The position numbers were made by a program, and so were the translations under genes. A stretch of 64,000 nt of DNA, taken from assembly GCF_005239225.2 (NCBI RefSeq), contig NC_133284.1, positions 30,738,339 through 30,802,338 of the forward strand, given 5' to 3'. The notes below the pieces were generated by a model, which was given only the letters and a program-made list of their open reading frames with translations, had not been told where the DNA came from and searched no databases. Of the stretch, positions 50,907 to 63,035 are shown piece after piece. This DNA is from Populus alba. Lineage: Eukaryota; Streptophyta; Magnoliopsida; Malpighiales; Salicaceae. Each line of letters opens with the position of its first letter. The stretch's first letter is position 1.

Positions 50907-53900
50907 ATGGGGAAAGTTTCGATTCTTGGTTTGGTTCTTGCAGTTCTCGGTGTCCTAGCTGGAGAATTTGGTTGTAATGGAGACACCCTTTACATAAATT
51001 GTTCTCTATCTGACCTAGAAGTTCTTACAGACTTCAAACATGGACTTGAAGATCCTGAGAGCAGACTCTCGTCGTGGAAAGGGACAAACTGTTGTCAGTG
51101 GAGGGGAATCAGCTGTGACAATACTAATGGAGCTGTCATTTCCGTTGATCTCCACAACCCATATCCAGTAAGTTCTGCAGAATCTTCAAGCAGGTTTGGG
51201 TATTGGAACTTGAGTGGGGAGATTAGACCTTCATTGCTAAAACTCAAGTCGTTACAGCACTTAGATTTGAGTCTTAACACATTTAATAATATCCCAATTC
51301 CTACATTCTTAGGATCCATGAGAAGTTTGAGATATTTAAATCTGTCAGAGGCTGGGTTTAGTGGCCCAGTTCCTTTAAATTTAGGAAACCTTTCTAGCTT
51401 GGAGTTTCTTGATGTTTCTTCTCCATTTTCAGGTCTAGCTGTTAGTAGTCTAGAGTGGGTCAGGGGTCTTGTCTCACTGAAACATCTAGCCATAAATGGA
51501 GTTGACCTTTCCATGGTAGGATCCAATTGGCTTGGGGTATTAAACATGCTTCCACATCTGGCTGAAATTCATCTCTCAGATTGTGGTCTATCTGGTTCCG
51601 TTCTATCTCATAGCTCTGTCAATTTTACTTCTCTTTCTGTGATAGACCTTAGTCTGAACCACTTTGATTCAATTTTCCCTGACTGGCTCGTAAATATTAG
51701 CAGCCTATCCTACGTTGATTTAAGCATTTGTGGTTTGTATGGTAGGATACCCCTTGGTTTTAGTGAGCTACCAAATCTTCAGTTCTTGAGTCTTGCTATG
51801 AACGGTAATCTTTCTGCAAGTTGCTCTCAGTTGTTTCAAGGAAGCTGGAAAAAAATAGAGGTTCTCAGTTTGGCTACAAATAAACTGCACGGTAAACTTC
51901 CCTCTTCCATAGGAAATATGTCATCTCTCACAAACTTTGATTTATTTTCCAATTCTGTCGAGGGTGGGATTCCTAGCTCTATTGGCAAACTTTGCAACTT
52001 GAAATTTTTCGATTTATCTGGAAACAACTTGACAGGTAGTTTGCCTGAAGTCCTTGAAAGGACCAGTTGTGTTTCAAACAATCCCATGCCTAGTTTAATA
52101 TACTTGAGAATAAGTGTCAATCATCTAGTGGGGAATTTGCCAGCTTGGTTAGGCGAGCTTGAAAATCTTGCAGAACTTACTCTGGACTATAACATGATTC
52201 AAGGGCCAATTCCTGCTTCTTTAGGCAACTTACATAACCTGACTAATTTGGGACTCGCCGGGAATCAACTAAATGGAAGTCTCCCTGATAGTTTTGGACA
52301 GCTTTCTCAATTGAGGAGCTTGGATGTCTCTTTTAATCATCTCTCAGGTTTTATCACTGAATTGCATTTCTCAAGGCTTCATAAACTAAAGTTCTTGCAT
52401 TTGTCTTCCAATTCATTCAGTTTCAATGTCAGCTCCAATTGGATACCTCCATTTCATCTCCAAAATCTTGATCTTGGTTCCTGTTATTTGGGTCCTTCTT
52501 TTCCAGATTGGCTTAGAACTCAGAAAGAAGTAGGATTTCTAGATTTCTCGAACGCTAGCATCTCAGATACTATACCCAACTGGTTTTGGGAAATATCCTC
52601 CAACCTATCACTGCTAAATGTTTCTTTCAATCAATGTAGCCAGGGCCTTCTCCAAATCCATAAGTGTAGCTCCATATGCAGATGTAGATTTCAGCTCCAA
52701 CCTTTTGGAAGGACCTCTTCCACTTCCCACTGTGGGGATTGATTCGCTAGACCTCTCTAATAATCACTTTTCAGGTCCTATTCCACAAAACATAACAGAA
52801 TCCATGCCAGACCTGATCTTTCTTTCTCTTTCGAATAACCAATTGACAGGAGATATCCCAGCTTCAATAGGAGATTTGTTGATTCTTCAAGTCATTGACC
52901 TCTCAAACAACAGCTTAGAAGGAAACATCCCTTCAAGTATAGGGAATTCTTCTTTGTTAAAGGCTCTAGACCTTAGTCACAACAATCTGTCCGGGGTGAT
53001 TCCAGAACTCTTAGGTCAATTGAATCAGCTTCAGTCAATTCACCTGAGCAACAATAATCTCACAGGAAAACTTCCATTGTCTTTGCAAAATTTATCGAGC
53101 TTGGAAACATTGGATCTCGGAAACAACAGACTATCAGGTAAAATTCCACTGTGGATTGGAGGTGGCTTTCCACAACTTAGAATACTCAGCCTAAGGTCAA
53201 ATGCATTTTCTGGTGAAATTCCATCCAACCTGGCAAACTTGAGCTCGCTGCAAGTCCTTGACCTCGCGGATAACAAGTTGACAGGTGCCATTCCAGAAAC
53301 TTTGGGCGATTTTAAAGCCATGTCGAAGGAGCAATACGTAAACCAATATCTACTCTATGGGAAATACAGGGGTCTGTACTATGGAGAGAGATTTGTGATG
53401 AACATAAAAGGTGGTTCTCAAAAATACACCAAAACTCTTTCCCTAGTCACTAGCATAGACCTTTCCATCAACAGCTTAAATGGAGAATTCCCTGATCAAA
53501 TCACAAAGTTGGTTGGTTTAGTGACTTTGAACTTGTCAAAAAACCAAGTCAGCGGCCATGTTCCTGATAACATTTCAAGCTTGCGCCAACTATCATCTCT
53601 TGACCTCTCAAGTAACAGACTTTCAGGTGCAATTCCTTCCAGCTTGCCAGCATTATCATTTTTAAGCTACCTGAACCTGTCCAACAATAATTTATCTGGC
53701 ACGATCCCGTATAGAGGGCAGATGACAACTTTTGAAGCATCCTCTTTTTCTGGGAATCCCGGTCTTTGCGGACCTCCACTGGTCCTCCAGTGCCAAGGTG
53801 ATGATTCAGGTAAAGGAGGGACTAGTACTATAGAAGACAGTGATGATGGCTTCATTGACAGGTGGTTTTACTTGAGTATTGGACTGGGATTTGCAGCTGG

Positions 53901-53994
53901 TATTCTGGTTCCTATGCTTGTATTTGCAATCAAGAAACCATGGAGAGTTTCCTACTTTGGTTTTGTGGACAAAATCGTTGACCGAGCATTGTGA
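50907..53994 (+). CDS. LRR receptor-like protein (RLP, EIX-type), interrupted by a frameshift
   Basis: A single-exon gene. The first frame (50907-52742) gives a signal peptide (about residues 1-25), then an LRR N-cap with the Cys pair motif NCCQWRGISC, then leucine-rich repeats of the LxxLxLSxNxLxGxIP type. The second frame (52618-53994) continues the repeats from PYADVDFSSNLLEG. It includes an island region (YVNQYLLYGKYRGLYYG), the cap NPGLCGPPL, an acidic stretch, one membrane segment (WFYLSIGLGFAAGILVPMLV) and a short basic tail without a kinase. The two parts together match a full-length RLP of about 1030 residues, but the frame changes by one base at about 52640-52660, after LNVSFNQ. As written, translation ends at 611 residues without a membrane anchor. 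RLPs of this type sense extracellular ligands at the plasma membrane. The shift could be a real mutation or an assembly error. Confidence 0.85.
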
Positions 53995-55265
53995 GTTCAA
54001 GACTATACTATACAGCTATACATACAAGAAATCAACAGAGCCGCAAAGCACACTCTTCTCCGTTTTCATTTTAACTTGCATGTACAAATCGTAGATGTCA
54101 TGTTGATTGCTGTTTTTGTGTTGTGTAAGGAATTTGTGAGAAAGGACGTTGCTTCTGTTTTGAGATTACTTTACTTGTTTACTGATTTCCTGAAATCTGC
54201 ATGCCTGTGATGTTGACAAAATCTACATAACTTATCAAAGGCTCCACGCTAATGCAGTGCTTAGAAATGCGTGAACTGATGAAAGTAAAAATATTTGATT
54301 TTTTTTTCCTGACATTTTTATAGCATGTACTGGTTTTTATGTATTATTAGGATTAAATATAATATCTTGAGTTAAGTTAAATAATGTTTAGTTAGTGTTT
54401 CGGTATAAGAAAAATATAAATAATAGAAATAAAAATATATTTGGTTATAAAAAACAGTAATATGATATAAAAATAAATATATTTTTTAACTAATTTTAAA
54501 GTGAATTTATGTAGTTTTGAAAATAAAAATACAAAGAGTATATGTCTTTAAAAATAATATTTGTTATTTTTTATTCATAAAATATTTTTGAAAAAACTCA
54601 TAATTCTAAACTTATCCAACTAAAATATATAAAGATAAAAATAACTATTATCAAGGTTTTAAACTCATAGATGACTCGGGATAAGAACTAACTAAAACAA
54701 AAAAAAAAAATCTATTTTTTTAATATTTAAATTTAATAATAATACATATTAATAATAAAATATTTATTTTTAATATTTTATTATTTCTCGTATACTATTA
54801 ATCAACTAAAACACAAAAGCAATCATTCTCTTTGTGTAAAAGAAATGCTAGGTTGAAATTCAATGAATACACTTGAATTTCCGCTCAAGTAAATCCAATA
54901 GTAGTTTTTTTATTAGATATTTCATAAGAAGATATTATCGAATTAACTTATATATCAAATAGAGATTTCTAGCTGGTGCTCTCATTTGTGCGCTTAAACA
55001 AGCAATCAGGAGAGCTTGAATGATGCCTGCTGTATTTTTATTTTTGTGGATAAAATCAATGACTGATTTGTTGGTGAGGAACATAACAGCTGTGCAAAAA
55101 GAAATTAGCAAAGCTGTGCCAATGAACCCTTTGTTCCCAACGCAGAAACGAAGAGCAACAGGCCCACCATGTAGGCTGAAACCAAAATAAGGCCCAAGCT
55201 CAACAAGAAAGAGCAGATGGGCAGCGAGTCCCCATAAGAATCACCGTCCTTGCAAGATCGGTATT
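53995..55265. other. Intergenic AT-rich region
   Basis: The 3' flank of the RLP gene, then A/T-rich DNA. TATCAAGGTTTTAAACTCA at about 54649-54667 resembles a hAT-type terminus. No gene is supported before the F-box gene. Confidence 0.5.
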
Positions 55266-56476
55266 TTGGAGGATTTTGGATTCAGAAAGTTCACACGACA
55301 GAAAATGTCTTCTTTTCTCCCACAGGACGTGTTGACAGACATCCTTGCAAGATTGCTGTTCAAGAAAATATTGCAATGCAGGTGCGTTTCAAAAACATGG
55401 TACTCTTTAATATCTAGCACTACTTTCGCCACTCATCACCTCAACAAAACCACCAAGACCAAGAACAATGACATCCTTCTATTTAGGTATTGCCCTGGGG
55501 AATCAAATGGGGAAATAGAGCATTATTTCTTATACCCAGATGAGGGTTTTCCTGATAACCATCTAGAGGAACTTGATTGCCCATTTAAAAGCACATGGTT
55601 TGGCTTCAGTAATATAGTTGGTTCATGTGATGGAGTAGTTTGTCTACTTGATCGTGGTTTTGTTGATAATGATAGGGCTGCTCTTTGGAATCCCAGTATT
55701 AGAAAGACTGTAAGTATTCCTAGGCCAAATGTTACTTTCACGTCACATGGATCCTTTGTGAACTCTCTCGGGTTTGGGTTTGATTCCGTCAGTAATGACT
55801 ATAAGTTGGTGAGAGTAGTCTATTTGCAAGATTGTAGTTTTGGCTTTGATGAGGTTCCTCCATTGGTTGAGGTTTACACAATGAGAAGAGGGTGTTGGCG
55901 AATGATTACCAATGATCTGAAGTATGTTATCAGAGGGAGCAATCAGCATGTGCTTTTTTGAATGGAGCTTGTCATTGGTTTGGATATAATTCAGTGGAGA
56001 GGGATGAGCCACGCCATGCAGCTGTGGCCTTTAATTTGGGGGATGAGGTATTTGTGCAAATGGCAGTTCCGGATTGTTTGCTATGGGATCATTTTATCGA
56101 TGTATCTTTTACAGTCCTTGATGGAATGCTATCATTGGTTCCATGTAAGAAATGGCTATGGGGGGTGACTCCTACTTCTGTCTGGGTAATGAAAGAGTAT
56201 GGTGTTGGGGAATCTTGGACCAAGCTTTTCAATATTGAAAATTTGGAAGGGATAGAAAGGGTAGTTGCATTTAGAGAAAATAATGAGGTTCTGGTGGCTA
56301 GGGAATATGGCGAGCTGATTTCATATGACCCAAATACCAATAATTGGGATTGTAAACTATTTGGTGATGCAGACTCATTCTATTTGGATACTTTTGTGGA
56401 AAGTCTTGTTTTACTGAGTGAAGCAGATAGGGTCTTAGTTGAGAATACTTCTGGCAATGGAGAAGGAGAATATTAA
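55266..56476 (+). CDS. F-box protein with F-box-associated domain, interrupted by a frameshift
   Basis: The first frame (55266-55961, 231 aa) carries an N-terminal F-box, LPQDVLTDILARLLFKK followed by CRCVSKTWYSLISS. An F-box-associated region follows with GSCDGVVCLLD, ALWNPSIRKTVSIP and GFGFDSVSNDYKLVRV. The second frame (55958-56476, 172 aa) continues the same fold with LNGACHWFGY, VAFNLGDEVF, SVWVMKEYGVGESWTKLF and YDPNTNNW. The frames join at about 55945-55957, where CATGTGCTTTTTT has two bases more than the expected reading. The intact protein would be about 400 residues, normal for this family. An in-frame ATG at 55305 (MSSFLPQDV) may be the real start. F-box proteins recruit substrates to SCF ubiquitin ligases. 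Substrate is unknown. Confidence 0.8.
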
Positions 56477-56726
56477 AGGGGATAAAAACAGGGAGGGTCC
56501 TCTGATAGTGGAAGAAGAAAATGGTGCTTACTGTAGATGTCTCAGGTGATCATTTGAAGAAGCCAATGGAGCCTCAATGGACCATGAGGATGGCGCAGAC
56601 AAGAAGTTTAAAGAGGTTTTGCTTTTGCTAGAAGGAGTTGTTGACGAAATTAGTAATTATGTTTGGGTTGTCTATGGTAACCTGTTGAGTTCATGTTGCT
56701 TTCAGAAAAAAAAAAAATTGAAATTA

Positions 56727-58473
56727 ATGGCTTTCAAAAGTTTTGTACATCCAGTCATTCCATGCTTTGATGGTCACCATGACCATTGAAGCATGCTCAT
56801 GGAGAACTTCTTGAGGTCCAAAGAATATTGGACGGTTGTTGTTTCTAGAGTAGCAGAACCAACAGCAGGTGATGTGCTGACATATGCACACACGACAGAA
56901 CTTGAAGGGCTGAAGTTAAAGGATCTTAAAGCAAATACTTATCTCTTATCTCTTCCAAGTTATTGATCACTCAATCTTGGAGACCATTCTTTGCTTTGCA
57001 GAGACACGGCCAAGCATATTTGGGATTCCATGAAGAAGAAGTACCAAGGTATAGCAAGGGCTAAGAGGTAGCAACTTCAAGCACTTCGTTCGGAGTTTGA
57101 AATGCTTTGAATGAAGTCAGAAGAATCAGTTACAACTTATTTTTAAAGAACGATGGCAATAGTTAACAAGATGCGAATCCATGGCGACAAGATAGAGGAT
57201 GTTCTCATTGTTGAGAAGATTTTTCGATCCTTGACACCAAAATTTATTTTTGTTGTATGTGTTATAGAAGAAGCTAATGATGTTGGTTTACTGTCAATTG
57301 ATGAATTACAAAGTTCTTTGATAGTTCATGAGCAAAAAATTAACCAACAGCTAAAAAAAAAAAAAAACAAGCATTGAAGGCCTAATCAAAAAATCACTTT
57401 GCACCCAGTAGAGCTAATTGAGGACGAGGAAGAGACGTATGTTTATCAATTCACTGGTGTGTTTATCAATCAGAAAAAGTATGCGTCAGAGGTGTTGCAA
57501 CAATTTAGAATTGATAGAAGCAATTTAGTTCATAATCTTATTCTTCCGGGTTGTAAGCTCGTGAATGATGAATGTGGAATTAAAGTAGACAAGACTCATT
57601 TTAAACAGATGGTGGATGGTTTTATGTAACTCACTGCTACACGACCAGATATGATGTTTATAGTCAGTCTTATAAGTAGATATATATAGAATCCTACTGA
57701 GTTTCATTTGCAGATAGCAAAAAGAGTAATGAGATATTTGAAAGGAACACTTGATTTTTGAATTTTTTATAAGAAGGGAGGAAATAATGAACTTGTTGCC
57801 TACACAGATAGTGATTATGCTGGAGATTTGAGAGATAGGAAAAACACTTCATGCTATGTATTTTTATTGAGTTCAGGAATAGTATCTTGGCTATAAAAAA
57901 ACAATCAATAGTAAGTCTATCTACCACTGAGGTTGAATTTATTGTTGCAGCTTCGTGTGCTTGTCAAACAATATGGTTGAAAAGGGTACTGGAAAAGCTG
58001 GGACTGAATCAAGACAAAACAACTATTATTCATTGTGATAGTAGTTTCGCAATCAAGCTTTCAAAAAATATAGTAATGCATGGTCGTAGTACGCATATAG
58101 ACGTTCGTTTTCATTTTCTTCGAGAGCTTACTAAAACTGGTACTGTGGAATTAATTTATTGCAACACACAAGATCAATTAGTTGATATAATAACAAAGTC
58201 ATTCAAGCTAGATGTTTTCTTGAAGCTGCGAGCATCATTAGGTGTTTGTTCTGAAAATGATTTGATTTGTTACTGCTTAGTCTAATAAATCCCTCTTATG
58301 AAGGGTGTTGTTATTTAATTGATTTAGTCTTACCATGTTTTTAGGAGTTGTTAAATGTAGGTTGCATTTTTCTTGTTCAGTTTGTTATGTAAGGCTATTT
58401 AAATAGCCAAAATCATTCGAAAATCAATAATACAATTCAGTTTTCTCTTTCTTATATTTCCTAGTATTTATCA
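56727..58473 (+). pseudogene. Ty1/copia deletion derivative: gag joined to the RT end and RNase H
   Basis: Gag-like sequence starts at 56727 with MAFKSFVHPVIPCFDGH, then SMLMENFLRSKEYWTVV and HIWDSMKKKYQG. From 57153 it runs open through RIHGDKIEDVLIVEKIFRSL to a Lys-rich end near 57376. About 20-40 bases later the end of reverse transcriptase begins (GVFINQKKYASEVLQQF, TATRPDMMFIVSLISRY). RNase H follows: AYTDSDYAGDLRDRK, STTEVEFIVAASCACQ, MHGRSTHIDVRFHFLREL. The gag zinc knuckle, protease, integrase and most of reverse transcriptase are missing. Stops interrupt both parts, so it is dead. After a purine run, TGTTGTTATTTAATTG at about 58306 may start a short 3' LTR ending TATTTATCA near 58473. 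No 5' LTR lies between it and the F-box gene, 250 bases upstream. Confidence 0.85.
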
Positions 58474-59508
58474 ATTAAAATGTGTGAACATTCTTTTATA
58501 TAGTTATTCTATTCTAATAATAAATAAAATATAAAAATTATATTTCAAAATTCAATCCAAACCAAATTGATGTGTGTGTGCATATTTATGCTCCCCCCCC
58601 CCACAATGTATATATAATATTTATAATCTTATTATTTAATATATGTATATATACTTCAAATATATATTATTTGTTTATTTTATGTTAAATAATAATAGGC
58701 ATTCAAAATTTGATAAAAAAGATATGATATTTTTATAATAAAATAACGATACCGTAAAAATTAGATTAATAGATATTTAATATCTATATTTTTTACATGA
58801 TAGCATATAAAAATTGTAAAAACTAGAGTAATGGATATTCATTATTATCCTTAGCTAAAACTCAAAACTTATCAGTTGAAGTATTTTATTTTAAATGATA
58901 ATGGATGATAAATAATAAATACTGTTTACATGTTTTGTTAGTTAGAATATTCTAAAAAATGGCATTGGTTTGTTTTATGATTGTTATCAAAATTGCAATT
59001 AATATTGCAAACTGTTTTTTTTTTTTTCCAGAACCATCTATTTCGATAATAAGGCAACATGTCTTTTTAAGCTGATGTCGATGACGCGACTATTGTAAAA
59101 ATTAAGCGCACCAGAAAAGTGCTGAAGTCAGCAAATAAATAAGTGTCAAATATTTTTTTTTAATTGTGGATATCTAATATTACATAAATATGTGCTATCA
59201 AATTTTTTGTATTTATGAATCTCTCTATTTCTACTTTTTTGGGTTTGCGGCTTAAATAAAAAGTTGGTAACATTTTAATTTTTTATATCAATTTAATATA
59301 TTGATGTTAATAAAAAATTTAAAACATTTTTTTTTTTTAAAAAAAAAACAGTAAAATAATCTTAAACACCCCCAGCAGAAACTCTGGGAATCGAGCTCAC
59401 TTTTCTTTTCTGGAATCGACCATTCTAAGTTTGAAGGAGAAGGGCTGTCTGAAACAACTCAAAATTCGAGCTAATTAACAAAAAAACTATAATTAAAAAG
59501 TACATCTA
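58474..59508. other. Intergenic AT-rich region
   Basis: Very AT-rich, with a C10 run near 58592-58602 and several A/T homopolymers. No coding or repeat structure is recognised. Confidence 0.5.
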
Positions 59509-59582
59509 CGACCACAGTGGGAGTCGAACCCACGACCTTTTGATCCGAAGTCAAACGCGCTAATCCACTGCGCTATGCGGTC
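59509..59582 (-). tRNA. tRNA-Arg (anticodon UCG)
   Basis: A 74-nt cloverleaf on the minus strand. The acceptor arm GACCGCA pairs with TGTGGTC (one G-T). The D arm contains AGTGGATTA, the anticodon arm is TTTGA-CTTCGGA-TCAAA with TCG, and the T arm contains GTGGGTTCGACTCCCAC. The discriminator base is G. There is no intron. Confidence 0.95.
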
Positions 59583-61331
59583 CTGTCTGACCCTTTTGTT
59601 ATGCATTATGGTTTTATAATGTATTTTTAAATTCAATAAACACTTGTGTTAGCCAGAAATGCAATCTAACTAGCCTTACCATTGTAACAGCAACTCATGA
59701 TAAAGATTTATACGAAGAAATATAGCTTGATTTGATGTTTTACTATGCCTAACTGTCAAACTAGAAAGGTGATGATTTATGGCATTGCTTGGATTTAGAG
59801 CTTACGCTCTTGTAGAGGATTTTTGACATGGTTATTATATATCACCATGTTAACAGGATTTTCATATTAAAACATAGACAATTCCCTCTTATTCATTCAA
59901 GTTTTGAGTTAGTGAGTTACATGGTTCAAACAGATATTGAATGTAACATGAATTATATGAAAATATTTAAGTAATCAAAAGAGGATTCATCACTCTACGT
60001 GAATTAGAAAAAATATTTTATATGTTCTCAAATAGTATTGACTGAAAAATCCTTGGCGAAGGTGGAATACATGAGATCTGAAAAGAGTTTTGAGTCTTAT
60101 TCAAACGATTAATGACTATTATACAAAGAACAAACGTGATTTAACATAACAGACATACTTCATATTTTCATGTTAAATCAGAACATTATTGATGAAAAAA
60201 TATTATTTACATTGAAAAATCAATCATTGAAAAGTTAAGTCAAACCACTAATGATTTTTCTAATATTTAGGGGATCATGATATGTTGCTAGACCATGCAC
60301 CTAATCTTTAAATATAAATTAATCAATTGTTGAATTGATAATAAATTAAATTGTTTCATTTATTTAATTCTATTCAATTATAATTATAATTTATATTTGG
60401 GCCAATATATTAGAAACTTAATGAGTTGCGCATATTAAGAACCATTAGTCAGAAATTAAATTAGGATGATTTAATTAAGTATGACTTGATTAAAATATAT
60501 TTTAGAAATTAAGAACTAAAATATAATTAATACATGGATTGTATTTCTACACCTAGAAAAATCAACTAAGAACTTGATTGATTAAATTTATAAAACTATC
60601 CTAAAATAATATATGGATATTAATTAAGGAGAAAACAAATATTTTACCATTTATATAGTTTTTTATAATTCTTTACAAAAATAAAGTTAAGCCTATTGTT
60701 TTGTAAGTGAAAATGAAGAGTAATTGTCTGTTATACAAATAAACTTGCATAAACACAAAATAGAACTAACACTGTAGACATAACAATCCTTTTATCCTAA
60801 ATAAGAATTTACAAGATTTCTTATAAATAGTTCGTGTAGATTACCATTGGAGGCTAAATAATTAAACGGCTCGTGCTTTACGATAATTCAATCTTTAATG
60901 AATTATTTAAAGCTAAAAAAATAAGATTTTTAGATAATAAATATTTAAACAACCTTAGATTTATCTAATATTTTAATTTTGTTTTATAATTTTGATGCGT
61001 GTATGATATCTAATATCCTAAAATTTGAATTTTATCATTTTCTCAAATCTGGAATGTAAGACAAGTTCAAACACATATCTAAGACATCAAAGATGGTGTT
61101 GCCTCTGATCCTCTCCTGAAGGTGGAAATTTACTGCTTACTCATACTCACTGAGGGGAAACAACTAAATTAGAATTGACATATCAAAGTCATTTGAAAGA
61201 AATAAATAGACAGAAGTTAGAATTAAATATACTTTTAGAACAAAAATTGGTAAATCTTTCAATACTTCCGAACCAGATCATCATAAAAAAAAAAAAAAAA
61301 GACCAAACAAAACAATTGTTCAGTTCTTAGT
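59583..61331. other. Intergenic AT-rich region
   Basis: No gene, RNA or clear repeat is recognised. There are A/T-rich, short, unassignable ORFs only. Confidence 0.5.
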
Positions 61332-62243
61332 GGGTGTTTGGTTTTGTGGTTACGGGTAAGATTCACCCGCAACCACATATTTTAGTGTTTGGTAATAGGA
61401 AAAAAATGATTTTTACTAGTGGGACCCATCAATTTACTCGGTTGCATCACAGGTTCGGAGAAGCAGCAAAATGCTGCTTCATATGATGAGATAATAATCT
61501 CAACAGTGGAGCATGGCTCCACTGCGCACTGTTCACTAAGTGAAGAGTGCGAGTGAATTTTAATTTATTGTGCATTGTTCACATAAATAGTTTTTTTTTT
61601 TTTAACCAGTGCACAATTTTTTTTTTTGAAAAACTAATACAGTTAATTAATTGCACTAGTATTGTTCACGTGAACGTGAATAATATTTTTTTTTGTTTTT
61701 TTTTAAAAATTAGTTTAAGGTAAATTAAATTTGTTCGTACTATAATCTCAATTTTATTTCTGATAATATTTTACTTAATTTTATTGCACGCAGGATAAAT
61801 CATGATAGCTGTAGTTATTGTCGAATGAATTTTGTACGTAATTAAATTGTTGATTTTTTTTTAAAAAATTGTGTTTTACTCGAAAAACTAGTACTTAGTA
61901 TTATTTAATAACACTACATAAATTAGAAGGATATCGCATGATGACGTAACATTTGTGAAATTTGATCGCAATTCCAATTATGTTATTGCTAGGCCCGGCC
62001 CAGTTAAAAAAAAATTCAGTTTTTATTTTTAATTTAATATAAATATATTTTAATTATTTTATAACCTCAATTTGAAAAGCATTTTTTTAACCAAACACAT
62101 TAAACTATTTTTTCTTTAACCTTAATTTCAACCATAATTTTAACCAAACACTTATTTTTTCAAACCAACCTCAACTAAAAGTACTTTTTATAAAATAATT
62201 TTTTTCAAACCACAACCACAACAGCTATCGAAATACTAAACAC
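61332..62243. mobile_element. Non-autonomous terminal-inverted-repeat element, about 0.9 kb
   Basis: The left end reads GTGTTTGGTTTTGTGGTT. The right end, reverse-complemented, begins GTGTTTAGTATTTCG and shortly after has GTTGTGGTTGTGG, an imperfect terminal inverted repeat. The interior has no transposase. It shares ordered blocks with the decayed copy at 12.7-13.3 kb (for example ACTACATAAATTAGAAG). No clear target-site duplication is visible, so the superfamily is open. Confidence 0.6.
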
Positions 62244-63035
62244 AGTTTTTGAAATGTGTGGTCTGTACTCTGTAGCATAGTGAATGGTTAAAAAAAAGAA
62301 ACCATGGATCACGAACTGAATTTGCATTTCAAATCCATTTCTCATCAGGCAATAGTCAGTAGACAGAGTACATATCAATTGATAATCTGCCTTGTTTATT
62401 TTACTGGAGTGGTTTTTGAACTCAAATCTTGCTGCATGCACAAAGCTCAAGGCTTCACGAATTGCTTGACTCGGAACTCGTCAAAACTTCAGGTTCCTCA
62501 GGTTCAGAGGAAGTTGGACTCTACTCACCTGCAGGAGTTGAATGTTTCTGCTAAGACTTCAGGAGCCAAAAATCGCAAAAGAAATTTCCAGGAAATGCAA
62601 AGCAACTTCATATATTTCCTGAAAACATTTAGACAGACAATCTGTCGTGGAAAGTATTAGCCCACCCAATCCCATATGTTGGGAGGACCGAGAACATGTA
62701 TATATTTCCTGAAAACATTTAAGACAGAGACAAACGATGTCAGACATTCAGAGTACCAATCTGTCGTGGGCTCCACAATTTTGAAATGGTCCATGCATGC
62801 AACTGGGAGAATGGTCAGAGCATGCATGGTCTAGCTTTGATTTTCAAATCCCCGTGCGTGAAGAAATCAAATGCTATTATAATTTAATATATACCAAGAG
62901 CGAGACTATAAGGTCGCAAAAAACTATAAACTATAGCAAATTGTTGGACCAGTTGGAAGATAGAGAAATCCAAGCTAGCTATGACTAAAACCATACGAAA
63001 ATATAAACGATACATAATTTTCCTTCGGACCAGGT
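62244..63035. other. Intergenic region with a short direct repeat
   Basis: No supported gene. Two ORFs (118 and 63 codons) show no recognisable domain. It contains the direct repeat described at 62610-62773. Confidence 0.45.
62610..62773. repeat. Interrupted direct repeat
   Basis: TATATTTCCTGAAAACATTT occurs at 62611 and at 62701, each followed by AGACAGA-type sequence. CAATCTGTCGTGG also recurs, at about 62638 and 62758. The order indicates a local duplication with an insertion between the halves. Confidence 0.75.

Noticed and set aside
54652..54680. Possible hAT terminus CAAGGTTTTAAACTC
   Set aside because: Only one end is visible and no partner end or 8-bp duplication could be found.
62304..62660. 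118-codon plus-strand ORF near the right edge
   Set aside because: No recognised domain, and it overlaps a local direct repeat.
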